Assembly (NCBI GenBank): GCA_958299035.1
Contig: CATQJL010000316.1
Coordinates: 23,537,676-23,601,675 of the forward strand
DNA: 64,000 nucleotides
Reading direction: 5' to 3'
DNA from: Cylicocyclus nassatus
Lineage: Eukaryota > Nematoda > Chromadorea > Rhabditida > Strongylidae
Numbering within the stretch: the first letter of the stretch is position 1; each line of letters opens with the position of its first letter. The notes beneath the pieces are model-generated. The model was not told where the DNA came from, did not search any database, and worked only from the letters and a program-made list of their open reading frames with translations. A program made the translations under genes and the position numbers. Below are positions 46,191 through 58,347 of this stretch, in pieces.

Positions 46191-47111
46191 TTAGGTCATT
46201 CCGAAAGTAATTTCGCTTTTTTCAAACGGGCGCCACATTCGATGGAACGGACATTTCTAAGATATCTTGGTAGCGTTCGATGCCGAATTTCATTCTCTTT
46301 CTAATAGTTATGAATTTGTTGCAAAAGATTCGATGTGCTTTCAGAAAATAACGAAAATCTGCGACCCATGCTTTTTGAGATGGTCAAGTTTCAAAATTTT
46401 TTAGAACTTCCATTTAATAGAATCTTAAGTGATGCTACCGATTTCCATATTTGGACAGCTAAATCCTCGTAGAACATCAAAGGAAGAGCAGCTCGGGTGC
46501 TGTTTGATGCAGCATTTTCTCCTCTTTCCAATGGGTGTTTTTTGTTTCCGATTCGTTTAGTTTTCCGGGATAAAATCATCACAATTCATTTTTTAAGGAG
46601 CCCCTGGCTGTACCCGAAAAACTCGCAATTTAATATTTCGAAACAGTAAACTCTCATTTGCTTTATAAAATCTATATTAAGCCATATCATCTTGAAACTT
46701 TGAAATTCCGAGTAATTACTGATGTTTGATGCGATTGTGGCTGAGGTGGGCCTGCCAAAATCCGATGGGTTTGTCTAAAAAAACTTTTCAAAAATTACGG
46801 CGAGCTATGAGAAAGAGAAAAAAGCAGCACTGTATTCTATAAGGTTTACTCTATCGAATCGTTACTTGAACTCCTTCTGAGGATTGATATGAAAGTTTTA
46901 AAAAATCGTGAAACTTGACCATCTCAAAAAGCATGGGTCGCAGATTTTGGTTATTTTCTGAAAGCTCATTGACTGTTTTGCAACAATTTCAAAACAGTTA
47001 GAAAGAAGATGAAATGCTGGTTCGAATGCTACCAAGATCTCTAGAAAATCTTTGTTCCATCGAATGTGGCGCCCGTTTAAATAAAGCGAAACTACTTTCG
47101 GAATGACTTAA
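46191..47111. mobile_element. Mariner-type fold-back, TTAGGTCATTCCG ends
   Basis: Arms of about 200 bp (46191-46400 and 46905-47111) are inverted copies beginning TTAGGTCATTCCGAAAGTAA and including GGGCGCCACATTCGATGGAA. TA lies outside both ends (46189-46190 and 47112-47113). The layout is mariner-like, but the interior of about 500 bp has no transposase. The inner arms end at CATGCTTTTTGAGATGGTCA. Confidence 0.75.
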
Positions 47112-47454
47112 TATAATACTAAGCAGCGTGGTAGGCATGAAACAAGCCTTCACCCATTTTCCAAAATTTTTGTTTCAAAGTTAGGAACATTTGATCCGCT
47201 CATTTTTTCATAGTCAAAAAGGGCGAATGGGAGACCAAAGCTGTATAGGACTGTGCAAGTAGTAGTAGTCCCAGTAGTCCTAAGCAGGGCTCGCACGAGG
47301 TATTTTTCAGTTTTTTGGAGACGAAGTCTCCGCAGGCTTTGCCACAAAATACGACATCCTCTACCCCCCTGCGCTCATAAATGAATCATACATGAATATC
47401 AAAGAAGAAAAAAAGAATCAATACTCATATAATTTGACTTGGCCACTTTTTTAT

Positions 47455-47770
47455 CTTCGCTCAAAAGGATAGAAAAAGTCATGGAATCCAAACCAAATTT
47501 GGCAGACATAATGTATGGGATGGGGCTCGTGTTGATGAGCCATTCTGTTCGAGATATACCAGTTGCCCCTACCAATTTAGTGATTTTTTGCAGTTTTTGC
47601 TTAGAAAATTTTTCGTGTTCGCTCAAAAAGGATGGAAGGAGTCTTAGAGTCTAAACCAATTTTGGCAGACTTAATATATAGGATGGAGCGTGTGTTAGGA
47701 GGCCATCCTGTTCGGTACACACCAATGGTCCCTATCGATTCAGTGATTTTTTCAGTTTTTGCTTGGAAAA
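47455..47770. repeat. Tandem duplication of about 170 bp
   Basis: Two consecutive units share CGCTCAAAA, GGATRGAA, TTTGGCAGAC, GCGTGTGTT-like and TTTAGTGATTTTTT blocks in the same order. They lie directly after the 46191-47111 element. No coding sense was found. Confidence 0.6.
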
Positions 47771-50700
47771 GTTTTGAAAGTGCCGAGTACCAGCCTAACC
47801 TGCCTTTACGCGGTTACGCCATTGATGGAATGGTAGCAGGGCCCGGCGGGGGTGGCGCTTTAACAAGCTGGATATCGTTTTTGGCGAGGAAAATAACAAA
47901 ATAGGCTCGTTTTCAATGCACAAGTAACGATATGACACCAAATTTGCTGTGTAGTTGGAGGACCATGAGCACAAAAAAGTATGAAGAATTATGAGAAACT
48001 TATGTGAATTTAAAAAATGGTAAGTGTTTTTCAAAATTATGTGGCTCCCGCGCCACCTGGGAGCCACCTGGGGTGGCTCCCTGCTTCCCTTCACATAATT
48101 TCCCGGATTTCTTTACATAAATGTGGACTAGGTCGAGAGTATTACTATATGTTCAAATCCGCTTCCAAAACCACCAAGGCACCGCTTCGATACAGCCCCA
48201 AATAGGGTTCAGAGCGTTATGATCGGCCTCGGAAAGCGCGCTCCAATCGCAATCGGTTATTTTAAATTGCAAAGTTTCGCAGCTGACTAATAAATGAATA
48301 GTATCTAGATATATAAACGTCAAAGTTTGTGCAAATCTTGACCCTATGTTTTTTTATAGATTCCTTTGCGGATGAACACATTGAGCTGAAACCTTGATGA
48401 CCCGGGCTGGACCAGGAAAGCCAGGTAGTACTATTATAATAAGCGCTGAGGCCGCCCATCTTATTATTTGTGTATATCTGTTTGTCAGGGACATACGGAG
48501 GTCAAAAATAGGGTCAAAGGGGAACTCGTAAGAAATTTTGGCTTCAAAAGGGATATCGTTTTCAAAATTTTGAAATGCCGCCTCCTGGCGGGCCCTGACT
48601 GGTAGGGCAGTGAGGAGATGGACTAAAAGAGGACGACGCAAGTTAAAGTTGGGAGCGTGTATGTTTAACTCATGTGATAATATCAATGATATAAGTTTTT
48701 TCGTAAGAGGGAGGGCCTGCAATAATTTTTGGGTTGATGGGCATGAAGTTGGCCAACTCAAATTTTCCTGTAATAATCTTGTACAAGAACCCAGTTCTAG
48801 ATTGCCGCGCCATCAAAATTTTGAAAAAAAAATATCACTCTTAAAACTCCGATTCTGCAAGAAGTGATTGGTGATTTTCTCATAAAAGATGGAGAACTAT
48901 ACTTCATCGAATATGGAAGGGTCCTGTGCGGACTTTTTGCAAAAGGGCACGTCCGTGACGTGCAAGGGCGCGTTTTTGTTGCAAATTCCAGAGGAGGGGC
49001 ACCCTCTTCGGCACATATAGTCCTCTACCCTTTCAGGAACACCATACCGATACTTGGTACATGATACACTGATAAATGCACTTTACGGGACTCCGATCCG
49101 GACCCACAAAAACGGTCTCCCTTTGCTTTTCACCTCTCAAACGATATCCAGTCTACACCGTAAGCTATTTGTAACGAACCGTGGTCCTAAGCTCTTGCCA
49201 TATATACATTTGTGTACTACAATCCTTCTTAATTTTGAGTCAAAATTTCGGCCTTGCACTAGCTTTAATTACTGATAATGAGTAATACCAATTTACCCAA
49301 AAACCGAAAAAGCAACATTTTTTCTTCTAATCTTATAACAAGAATGCAATAATTTGAGAGGAGAAGGCCACCTTCGGTAGTGGAACCCCGCTAACAATGG
49401 TATTCGGATTTGATGAATAATTTAAGCTTGAAAATTTTTGACTTCAGACACAAATTTCGTCGTATTTCAATGCCATATTTTTGGGTTATCATATCTTGCC
49501 AGATTAGAGAAACTCCAAACATTTACTTCAAAAAAATAGAAGACTTCTTGCCGATCTTACCTTTATGTAAAAACTTACAACAAATGGACCGGATCTCGGT
49601 TTATACGATAATTTCGAGCCTACATATCATACGAACTATATGAGGGGCCACAGTTTAATTCGCGTTCAAAAACCCAATCTTGCATCGCATAAACAATGTT
49701 TCATCTGTCATGGTCTACCATCTTCTGCCTTCACCTACAAAATAGTTCGCGTAATCTAATGATCTCATAGTAAAAAAATGAGGAATGGTAGTAATTTGGT
49801 TGAAACCAACGTGAAATGTGTTGTTGTTTAATCATGGTTACATAGTAATAACCATGATCATCTTCCGCCGACCTCCCAGTTCATTCGGTCATACAAAATC
49901 ATGAAACAAGCAGGTAAAGCAGGTAAATGAAATATTCATGGAACATTCATGGTAGTCTCGACTACCATGAATGTTCCATGAATATTTCATTTTGAATCAA
50001 ACTGAGAATAATCCATAGGTTAAATTCATTCTTTTGTTATCAGTAAGAATAATGAAAGTAGCACCTCATTTTATGAGACGCAGACGTGGAACTACTAGAT
50101 CAGTGTTTGAAATGAAAAAGTACCCCTGACCACTTTTTCATTTGAAACCATGATATGTTGTTTTCATAAGTTAGTAGGAGTGAAGGAGATCATTCGGAAA
50201 GTCACTATAAAGAAGCTCAGTTGATTACTCTTTAGATAAGATTATGGGAAAATTCAAGGCTAGAGACCGAACCGCAAATTGGTAAAGTGCAATGAAGGCG
50301 GTCAAGCATGAGAATGATTAGAGGTTCGATCTCCTTCAATGACATCGCTTTGCTGAATTTGATATGAAGTGAAAAATTGTCTACGGTCTGGGATTCGACT
50401 AGTTAATTCGTGGTTTCGATGTAAAGCCTCTGATCAGCTCGTATCATGAGAACGTAGCTAAGATTATAGTTTCAACGAAATTACTACCACCCGAGAGGAT
50501 TTTACCGTTCTAAGAAATTCTGTTCCTTGTTTGTTTTATCACATGGTTGTTGTATTCCATTTTATTCCCATGTATCATGTTGCTTCTAACTCAGTCCATT
50601 TCGTGCAGAAAAGATGTTTAGTTGATCAGAGGATATTTGACTGAGATACAACATACGAATAAAAAAAGGACAAGAAAAGTTTGTGAATGACCTGTCAGTT

Positions 50701-50867
50701 TCAACTTGAGTGAACAATCACAGCGTTTTGATTCCGTGTGTTAATGGTCATTGACTCACCTACGAAGTTTTTTTCAGAGATTACAAACAAATGATTTAAG
50801 CCTTTCAAATTTCAAAAACAACCCAAGCGCTGAAATTCAATAGAGTTCATTCGTATGATGTTCTACA
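47771..50867. other. Unassigned DNA with dispersed repeats and hairpins
   Basis: Copies of the GGATATCGTTT repeat lie at about 47860-47890 and 48550, and inverted at 49100-49160. A 68-bp near-perfect palindrome lies at 49925-49992 (ATGAAATATTCATGGAACAT arm). Smaller palindromes lie near 49825-49860 and 50107-50148. No gene was recognised. Confidence 0.45.
49925..49992. repeat. 68-bp palindrome
   Basis: Arms of about 33 bp begin AAATGAAATATTCATGGAAC and meet at GGTAGTC-TC-GACTACC without mismatch. Flanks show no terminal-repeat family seen elsewhere in the window. It may be a minimal hairpin element or a replication-generated palindrome. Confidence 0.75.
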
Positions 50868-51405
50868 GGTGAGTCCTTCTGGTATTACAAAACTGTTGAC
50901 ACGAAGTCAAAAGATTCTTGGTCATTTACGCTCTCATTCAATGCCTTCCACAAAACACCGCGTTGCCCATCGACACCGCCGACACCGCCCGGTCCACCCG
51001 AACAAGATGGACAAGCTCCTGGACGGAGCTGGGGAGCTCCTGGACCAGATAACCATGGTCAGGTTGGACCACTAGGGCCACCTGGAAATGCCGGATCACT
51101 TAGAAGTCCAGTATGTGATGGAACTCCAGGAAATCTGGACAAGACGGAATCGCCGATACCGTAAGAGTGCCAGGAAGCCCTGGGCTAACTGGACTTCAAG
51201 GTCCGCCTGGTGATAAGGAGCACCAAGAGAGCCCCGGTTGCGATGGAGAACCGGGACAACCTAGACCAACTGGGCAACCCGAATCTCTTGGCACGGATCT
51301 TGACGGACGGCCATGACAGGCTGGAGTACCAGGCGCACTTGCAAGAGATGCTGCATACTGCTGTTCTTGCCCAAATCGCTTTACGGCTACGTTAGCCCTA
51401 TTTTA
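50868..51405 (+). pseudogene. Nematode cuticle collagen pseudogene
   Basis: Cuticle collagens are secreted, cross-linked exoskeleton proteins with Gly-X-Y blocks between cysteine clusters. Here a frame starting CPSTPPTPPGPPEQDGQAPG continues with GPLGPPGNAG and a cysteine at PVCDG. A frameshift near 51133 moves the reading to VRVPGSPGLTGLQGPPGD and GCDGEPGQPR. A stop at about 51314-51316 interrupts it. Beyond the stop, AGVPGALARDAAYCCSCPNR is the degenerate family C-terminus (GAYCPCPPR type). The Gly-X-Y pattern is interrupted at several places. The N-terminal half (signal segment, RxxR region) was not found. Two or more disabling changes make a working gene unlikely. Confidence 0.8.
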
Positions 51406-52337
51406 TCCCAGTCCAGTTCCAGCAGCGGCTAATCCAGTCAAGGCTAGGAAACTAAAGAACACTAAGCATCCTCTTTGGAATTTGAAGTTTATTCCGTGAT
51501 GATGTATGCAAATATGGATGGATTGCATTTATGTCCCAGACTATGACTGTTTACTACTAGGGTTACTCTAGAATCCTCATCCTGAAAGGTTCAGTAATGC
51601 AAAATTTGCTCAAACACGGTATACTGACGCTTTGAAAAGGCGAAATTCTCCATTACTATGTCACTGTATTCCATTGAGGAATAAAAGGTGACCAACTCGA
51701 TACTAAAATCATCCATTCAATACTGTTCTTCCCATGCAATATTATACTATTCTTCCGAATTTACTTATAGCTCCAGCAAAAAGTGTTTTAGCCTCCAGAG
51801 TTGTGTATTGATTTGAACGTGAAAGTCATGATAGATGGATTAATGACAAAAGTGGTTTCTCTTCTTTTCCGAAAGATGGCAAACGATCACTCTCGTTTTC
51901 TTACCGTAAGAAATCAGTGGAATGAATGAATGGCATACGCTCTCAACTTGGTTAAATAATTACTTTATTAGTGTACAAACCATGCTGCTCTGCTGCTTAA
52001 TCGAAATTTATTCTGGAAGTTTTCCAATGGAGAATTTAAATTTCGTTGATTTGAAACACATCCACGCGCGAAATTTTGGTTGAATCACTTTTTCGAACAA
52101 TAATTTTACAGATGAACTAGTTTTGCTTTGCATTCTTTGATAGAACAAGTTGAAGCCGAAAACAAGATCCTCTTTCTGTGATAGCTCCTTATAACACTTC
52201 TTGATCTGTAGACTGTGATTAAGAAAACAAAACTTTTAGATAGTTTTTGTTGAATTTTTCAAAGCAAAACATGCCTGCCATGGGGTGAAGGATGTTGACT
52301 TCCTACCTATTCTTACTCTAGTGAAAAGGAGGGAATA
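51406..52337. other. Unassigned DNA
   Basis: AT-rich DNA between the collagen pseudogene and the CAGGGTGTCCC element. No exon or repeat was recognised. Confidence 0.4.
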
Positions 52338-53015
52338 CAGGGTGTCCCAAAAAAATGTTAACACTGTTTGATCGCTAATAACTTCCTTGCTTTCAAGTCT
52401 TTCGCCGTGCTTCAGGTACCATTTTGTAGAGCAAGGATAAACTTAGATTTACAGTATTAAGCGAATCATCTAACTCTCCTCGTTACTGTAGAATTACGGT
52501 AGGAAATTTGACAAGGATTTTAAGCCATTAAAGCCCGTTTTCTGCTTTGAAACAGAGCCAAGCAAGCCAAAATCCCTTGTACTATGGTAATGAAAGCCGC
52601 TGATTTCGGATATGCAATTTTAGTTTCATTATGATACTTCTTTTCAAAGTTATCCTAGGTAAACTGTAATAACTGACTTCCCAGTATTTGCCAAAAATGT
52701 GATTACACCGTCAAAAAAGCCGAAAACACTCGCAAAAAGTTATGTAGTAAAATCAGCGTGCGCGAAAACCCTAGTACACAATTTTTCAGATTTTTTGAAA
52801 AAATTTTTGTCAGAGGGCATATTTCATGACGGTTCCACATTTTGGAATTTCCTATTGTAATTCTATAGTAACGAGGAGTGTTAGATGATTCGCTCGATAC
52901 TGTGAATCTAAGTTTATCCTCGCTCTACAGAATGGTACCTAAAGCTCGGCGAAAGACTTGAAAGCAAGGGAGTTATTAACGATCAAACAGTGTTAACATT
53001 TTTTGGGACACCCTG
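52338..53015. mobile_element. TA-flanked fold-back, CAGGGTGTCCC ends
   Basis: Arms of about 165 bp start CAGGGTGTCCCAAAAAAATG and continue with TTAACACTGTTTGATCG. They mirror each other with few mismatches, and TA lies outside both ends (52336-52337 and 53016-53017). CAGGGTGTCCC ends with a TA target are known from Tc1/mariner-related elements. The centre has no transposase. Confidence 0.75.
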
Positions 53016-53378
53016 TATATTTGGCAACTAATACTTTTTATATCAAAATCCCTTTTCAATGTACTAAACATCCAACACACATTCATTAGAGTATTTATTC
53101 GTAAGTTCTTGACTTGCGCTAAACCTGTACCCCGTTACCTTTTAACAAATCAAAATTTCTCAGAATCCGCAATTCCCATTTTGTTGTTATAGCTGGTTGG
53201 TTTGCCTTCGAGCCAGTTTTTGGCAATAACGGCAATTAACTTCGAAAACACATCGAAAATACCAAGCAACAACGTTTGTCTATGGTGTCTCCAAGGCTAC
53301 GTTATTTATGAATTAAAAACGTTTTCAGGAGGGTTTCAGAAGTGGTTTTGCGTTCGCTAGCGAGTGGCTGTACGGACC

Positions 53379-53771
53379 ATGAAATCTGCGATCCTCGTCT
53401 TGCTTGTCTTGCAGGTGAGCATTTGCATGATATCAAATGTAAAGTTGAGAGTGTTTCAGATGGACTGGGCTTCACTTTGCACCTTTCAAAGGGAGGATGT
53501 ACCGTACGGTTCAATTTTAGGAGGAGTATTTACGAACGAATCCACATGCTTTGCTACGTGCCTCAATAACAAGAATTGCACGCGCCTCTGCTATAAACAA
53601 GTAAGCTCTAAGACAGTGCTTGAACAAATGCACCAAAATACCTTATTGTCAAATTTCGACGGTCTGGGCAATCTGATATTAAGTGTTTGACTTGAACAAG
53701 TAGCAAACTCTAGTAAGAATGTTTTGCCTAATTTTAGGGTCTTTCTACATGTTGGGCTCCTATTAGTTTTG
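53379..53771 (+). CDS. Secreted cysteine-rich peptide gene, 5' exons
   Basis: Exon 1 (53379-53414) encodes MKSAILVLLVLQ, a signal-peptide start. It is preceded by two TTTCAG sites (53322-53341) that could serve trans-splicing. A 45-bp GT-AG intron leads to exon 2 (53460-53600), which encodes MDWASLCTFQREDVPYGSIL, then GGVFTNESTCFATC and LNNKNCTRLCYKQ. Exon 3 (53738-53771) adds GLSTCWAPISF and ends in a split codon at a GTAATC donor. Phases agree at both introns. Six cysteines in about 58 mature residues suggest a disulphide-rich secreted domain, but no known family spacing was recognised. The last exon(s) and stop were not located, so the gene is incomplete here. Confidence 0.6.
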
Positions 53772-55211
53772 GTAATCCAAGTAAAATACATTTCAAGATC
53801 ATATTCTAGGAGTGATCCATTTCCAAAATAAGGGTATCAGGGCTTGGCTGAGTGGCTTGTAAGCAGCCTGGATATCATTTTTGAGACAGAAAGCAAAGGA
53901 GGTGTCGTTTTTGAGGGGAAAAAATTGTGATGTTTTTTGATCGAAGCTTCGTTTTTTTTGAGGTTTTTTAGGATTATTTTTTGGGGTGAAAGAAGACTTC
54001 GTAAAAATTCGCGAAAATCAAGTGGGACTTCGTTTCTTGCATTTTCCATAAGCCACCTGCCTGAAAATTACGGTTTTTGCTACAATGACGTTGCTATCAC
54101 TCTAGCACACATTCAATTAGAACCTATTTAACAAACAGGTCTGATAAAAATACTTGCTAAAAAGCGATCAGCACAGCAGAGAAAATTTACTACAAATAAT
54201 TACTGACAAAGTTGATCCCCACAAAGGATGAAACCTTCTGCGCCAAAAATTGAAGCCTATCAGCTGAACAAAATCATTTTGTACTTCCTGCCCTTTTGCG
54301 GCACATGTCTTGAGGCAGTTCAAATTTCTGTCACTTTTGTTGCTGTGTATGTAAACTGCCAAATTTCACTTATAGGTTACTGGGTTTTGTGCTATCTTCA
54401 AGGATGGTTACCAGCAACAAGTCTCCTTTTCTGGTGATCAATGCTACTCTCTCCATCGCGACTCGGTGAAGCCGCCGCAGTACTCAAGAATTCTGAAATT
54501 CATCAGAAAGGATTCGGAATGGTTGCTTGCGTAATGCTTGGTTACCCGACTAAAGCATTTTGTTGTTTGCGATTTTTGCACAAACAAGAAAGTAGAGTTA
54601 GTCGAAGTGCCGTTGCAGTGAGAAGTATGTCGCTGATTGTAAGCTTAAAAGCAAATTTTTTGAGGTTTATTGGCGATATTTTTCATAAAAGCTGTAAGGT
54701 TGCAGCCGAGTATTCTTAACACATTGCTTCAAGCGAGCAAGCTTACACCAGCAAAGTTAATAAGCGAAGTAAATTTTACCTACTGTACCGTATATAAGCA
54801 CTGCGGTCAACCGTTCTTTCAAAAAATACAGATGGCAAATAATAGCGACTGGTATTAAAAAAAACTCCAAATTTTAAATGGGGTGTTTGACTATGCAGAA
54901 AGTGGGCAGAAAGCCTACATCGAGAAAGATTAGGTTAGACTTGATGGAAATTGCATTTTCTTGATCCACAGAAACAACACTTTTTGAAAGAATTCAAAAT
55001 GCAAGGAAAACAAAGCTAACGTCAAATTCACATATTTTGGATACTTAAGAAGCGATTTGTGACATAATGACGGAGTTAGTAATACTAATGATATTGTTTG
55101 TCTGAATTTAGTATCAAAAACTCATTAAACTCATTAAGCGTACGAGATATTTCTTACTACAAAAACCATAGTATCATAGTATATGACATATATATACTTA
55201 TATATATATAT

Positions 55212-55243
<32 letters not shown>

Positions 55244-56841
55244 GCATACATGACATACATATACGCACCTTCATTTGAAATTTTTTTGCCCCCCCCCTCG
55301 AACGGAAATCCTGGGACCGCCACTGCAAGACCCATACAAGACATCACAAAAGCACTCGTAATAGCACTCGTGAGCTACAGACATCGAGATTTGCATAAAA
55401 TATTGCAAATCAACAAGAATAGCCACATGTACTTCCACACAATAGCGCAGAATCAAAAAGAGGAAGCGCCTTCATCACCCACACTAAAATCGCTGCTCAA
55501 TCAAACTCTTTTGTTTCATGGTTGATGGAAATGTTTAAACATTATGTTATTTGTTTGGAGAATTAAAGTGTGGAGCTGAAGTTTTTCTTCCAAAACAATC
55601 TCCGTTTTCCTGAGAAAACCCAGAGAGTTCTTGGAAGTCAAAGCTCTACAGGGTGGGGCAAAAGTCTGGAAACCAACTTTGCAGTGTTTTAAATCACAAA
55701 ACTACTGATGTTTAGTTCCAAATTTGTGCCACATAATGCTGCTATCATCCTCCGCAAATCAGATTTTGCCTAGCTAATAATGCCTGCTATACGTTTTTGT
55801 AAGAAATAGATTTATCAAACAAGTGCTACTACAGAGCGAGAAAATCAAAATTTTTGGTATCACAATTCATTTCCTAGGTAAAGATACTGTGAATATTCAA
55901 CAACATTTTGATGCATACAATGTAGAGGAGGCTTTGCGCTATCGCTTCGTAATAGTTGCGTCTGCCAGAGACTTTTTCTTTGCGTGCCAGTAGCCATTTG
56001 TCTTTGAAATAAATTTCGAAGCTATAGGAGCGCAGCAGGTACTGAGTTTTAACCTATACCCTTTCCATGAATTTTCTATATGAGCATTTATTTGAATTTC
56101 AGTGGAACAGTTTCAGTTCATTATAATAGACCAGTGCGTCACCTCTGCTTCGCAGAGGCTCGCACTGGCTCGCTCTACTATCTAGGCCCTACTTATTCTC
56201 GCATAATGATGGCATTGGAACTCACCGAGCATTGCTGGCTATCACGGACAAAATGTAAACAACTACTCATTCCAAAAGCTTTTCTATGCGAAATCGGTGA
56301 TTTCGCGTGGGTGAGACCTTTTGCAGGAGGACAAACGCAAATTTTTATAGGTTTTTGATTTTCCCATGGTTTGACAGCTGCAATAAGAACAGCAGCCACC
56401 GTGAACTACATCTTTGTGCAAAAATCTCGTCAAAAGTTCTGGTAAAAGCTTGGCAAAATGACCATTTATGCAACCAATACGTTTTGGCGCCGTTTTTGTA
56501 AAGTAATGGTCTTTTGATCACCTTTTTGGGCCTAAGTTCATGGCTTGCACATTTACATGGCATAAACATCCACGACTCCGCAAAAAGTGGAATTACGGAA
56601 CCAATTTTCCGGGTCAAATGCAAAGTGGATCCGTTTGGCGCGCAGTTTCTGAGGGATCCACTCAACGAACCTGCTCGTGCTTTTGCGTGTTGGACTTTCA
56701 TGCGGGTAGCATGCGCTGTGCAAAATTTGAGCCCAGTAGGTTGGCTGGAACACGCTCTACGAATTTCGTAACAGACACACTCTCACACACACACACAAAG
56801 TCACGTAAACATCCTTAGCCCGTTATTATAAGTTATGATTA
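53772..56841. other. Unassigned DNA with microsatellite and repeat copies
   Basis: A copy of the GGATATC repeat lies at 53850-53910. A TA/TACA microsatellite lies at about 55185-55260. A single terminus-like TACAGGGTGGGGCAAAAGTC at about 55647 has no visible partner. The 3' exons of the secreted peptide gene may lie in the first part. No gene was recognised. Confidence 0.4.
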
Positions 56842-57852
56842 TTAGGTTGTCCGGAAATTAATGCCCGTTTTGAATTCCAACCGCGGTAAGTCATACATTT
56901 CTCATTTCTAGATCGGTTGCAAAACACCGTTCGATAGAGCAAAGCAAGCTCTACAAGATGGCTTTCTTGCTTTTACAACAGCTCTCACCCACCTCGAGTT
57001 TCGAGCCAAAAAGTAAAAAGACTCAGCAGCCCGAAAAATCGAAAAGAATCGTAACTCAGTTCATAAAAATCCTACAAAAATTCTTACTTGCTCACGTAAA
57101 CACTATCCACATAAAACATCTACATACGCCTTTGCCACATTTTTTTCTCTGTTAGAAACCAAGAAAACGGGAATTTTCGTGCATTTGCCAAAGTGATGCT
57201 GAGCCATCCCCACATAGCTAGTTAAAAAACGGGAATTTTCGTGCATTTGCCAAAGTGATGCTGAGCCATCCCCACATAGCTAGTTGTACACCACAAGCCC
57301 GTAGAGGTACATACTTAAATTTTCAGCTCTCTGCAAGCTTTAGTTCTTGAGAAATTTGAATTTTAGCTTGGACCACCTGACTAGGGAGAGCTATATTCGG
57401 TATTTCTTGGGGACAAAAGCTTGTAGAGAGCTGAAAATTTAAGTATGTACCTCTAAGGGCTTGTGGGTTACAACTACCTATGTGGGGATGGCTCAGCATT
57501 ACTTTGGCAAATGCAGGAAAATTTCCGTTTTCTTGGTTTCTAACAGAGAAAAAAATGCGGCAGAGGCGTATATAGATGTTTTATGTGGATAGTGTTTACG
57601 TGAGTAAGTAAGAATTTTTGTAGGATTTTTATGAATTGAGTTACGATTTTTTTCGATTTTTTGGGCTGCTGAGTCTTTTTAGTTTTTGGCTCGAAACTCG
57701 AGGTGAGTGAGAGCTGTTGCAAAAGCAAGAAGGCCATCTTGTAGAACTTGCTTTGCTGTATCGAATGGTACTTTGCAACCTATCTAGAAGTGAAAAATGT
57801 ATGACTTATTGCGGTTGGAATTCAAAACGGGCATTAATTTTCGGACAACCTA
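56842..57852. mobile_element. Mariner-type fold-back with mirrored 65-codon frames
   Basis: The ends read TTAGGTTGTCCGGAAATTAA inward on both sides, with TA outside (56840-56841 and 57853-57854). Almost the whole 1 kb is an inverted repeat. Each arm contains the same 65-codon frame (MAFLLLQQLS start, 56958-57155 plus and 57540-57737 minus) with few substitutions. A 57-bp piece is tandemly duplicated in the left arm only (57170-57285). CTCTACAAGATGGC is shared with the 42069 element. Confidence 0.8.
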
Positions 57853-57854
57853 AT

Positions 57855-58347
57855 ACATTCTCGCACCCGCTCGAGACATGGAATTCAAATTTTCAGTGTT
57901 CGATTACACTCGCCTTCCTTAGAATTCCAAGAATTTCCTCCTAGAAATGCAAAAAAATTTCTTCGTTATAATGTAGCCAAGCACTCTATAATACTGCACA
58001 TCTAGCTAGTGAATGAAGCAGTCATCGTGAAGGCGTGGGACAAATTTTATCATGACTGCCTGAGTGCCACTACAGGCGGACTCGCCAAGACTTCGAAGTT
58101 CTGCTTTGAAGCCAAAGCAATCGCAAAATTTGAGAGCTGCGCCATATTAGTAAAGGTTCGCATTTTGTGTGCACCAAATTTTTGTCTTTAGGTACTTTCC
58201 TCCGGTTTTTTTTCTGAAATGTACTAAGCTCGTAGACAGACCCCTCCACCTCTGTATGAAACGGAACAAACCATAAGTTACTACAATTTTCGCTTCACAG
58301 TTCTTAAAATGGCCTAAGATCGGCGTAGCAGGCTCTATAGCCATCTA
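57855..58347. other. Unassigned DNA
   Basis: Nothing recognised between the mariner-type fold-back and the 160-bp minisatellite. Confidence 0.4.

Noticed and set aside
48354..48761. 135-codon minus-strand open frame
   Set aside because: It covers repeat-derived sequence (GGATATCG family) and lacks a domain or splice-consistent context.
55185..55260. Possible regulatory TATA cluster
   Set aside because: It is a plain TA/TACA microsatellite with no gene start nearby.
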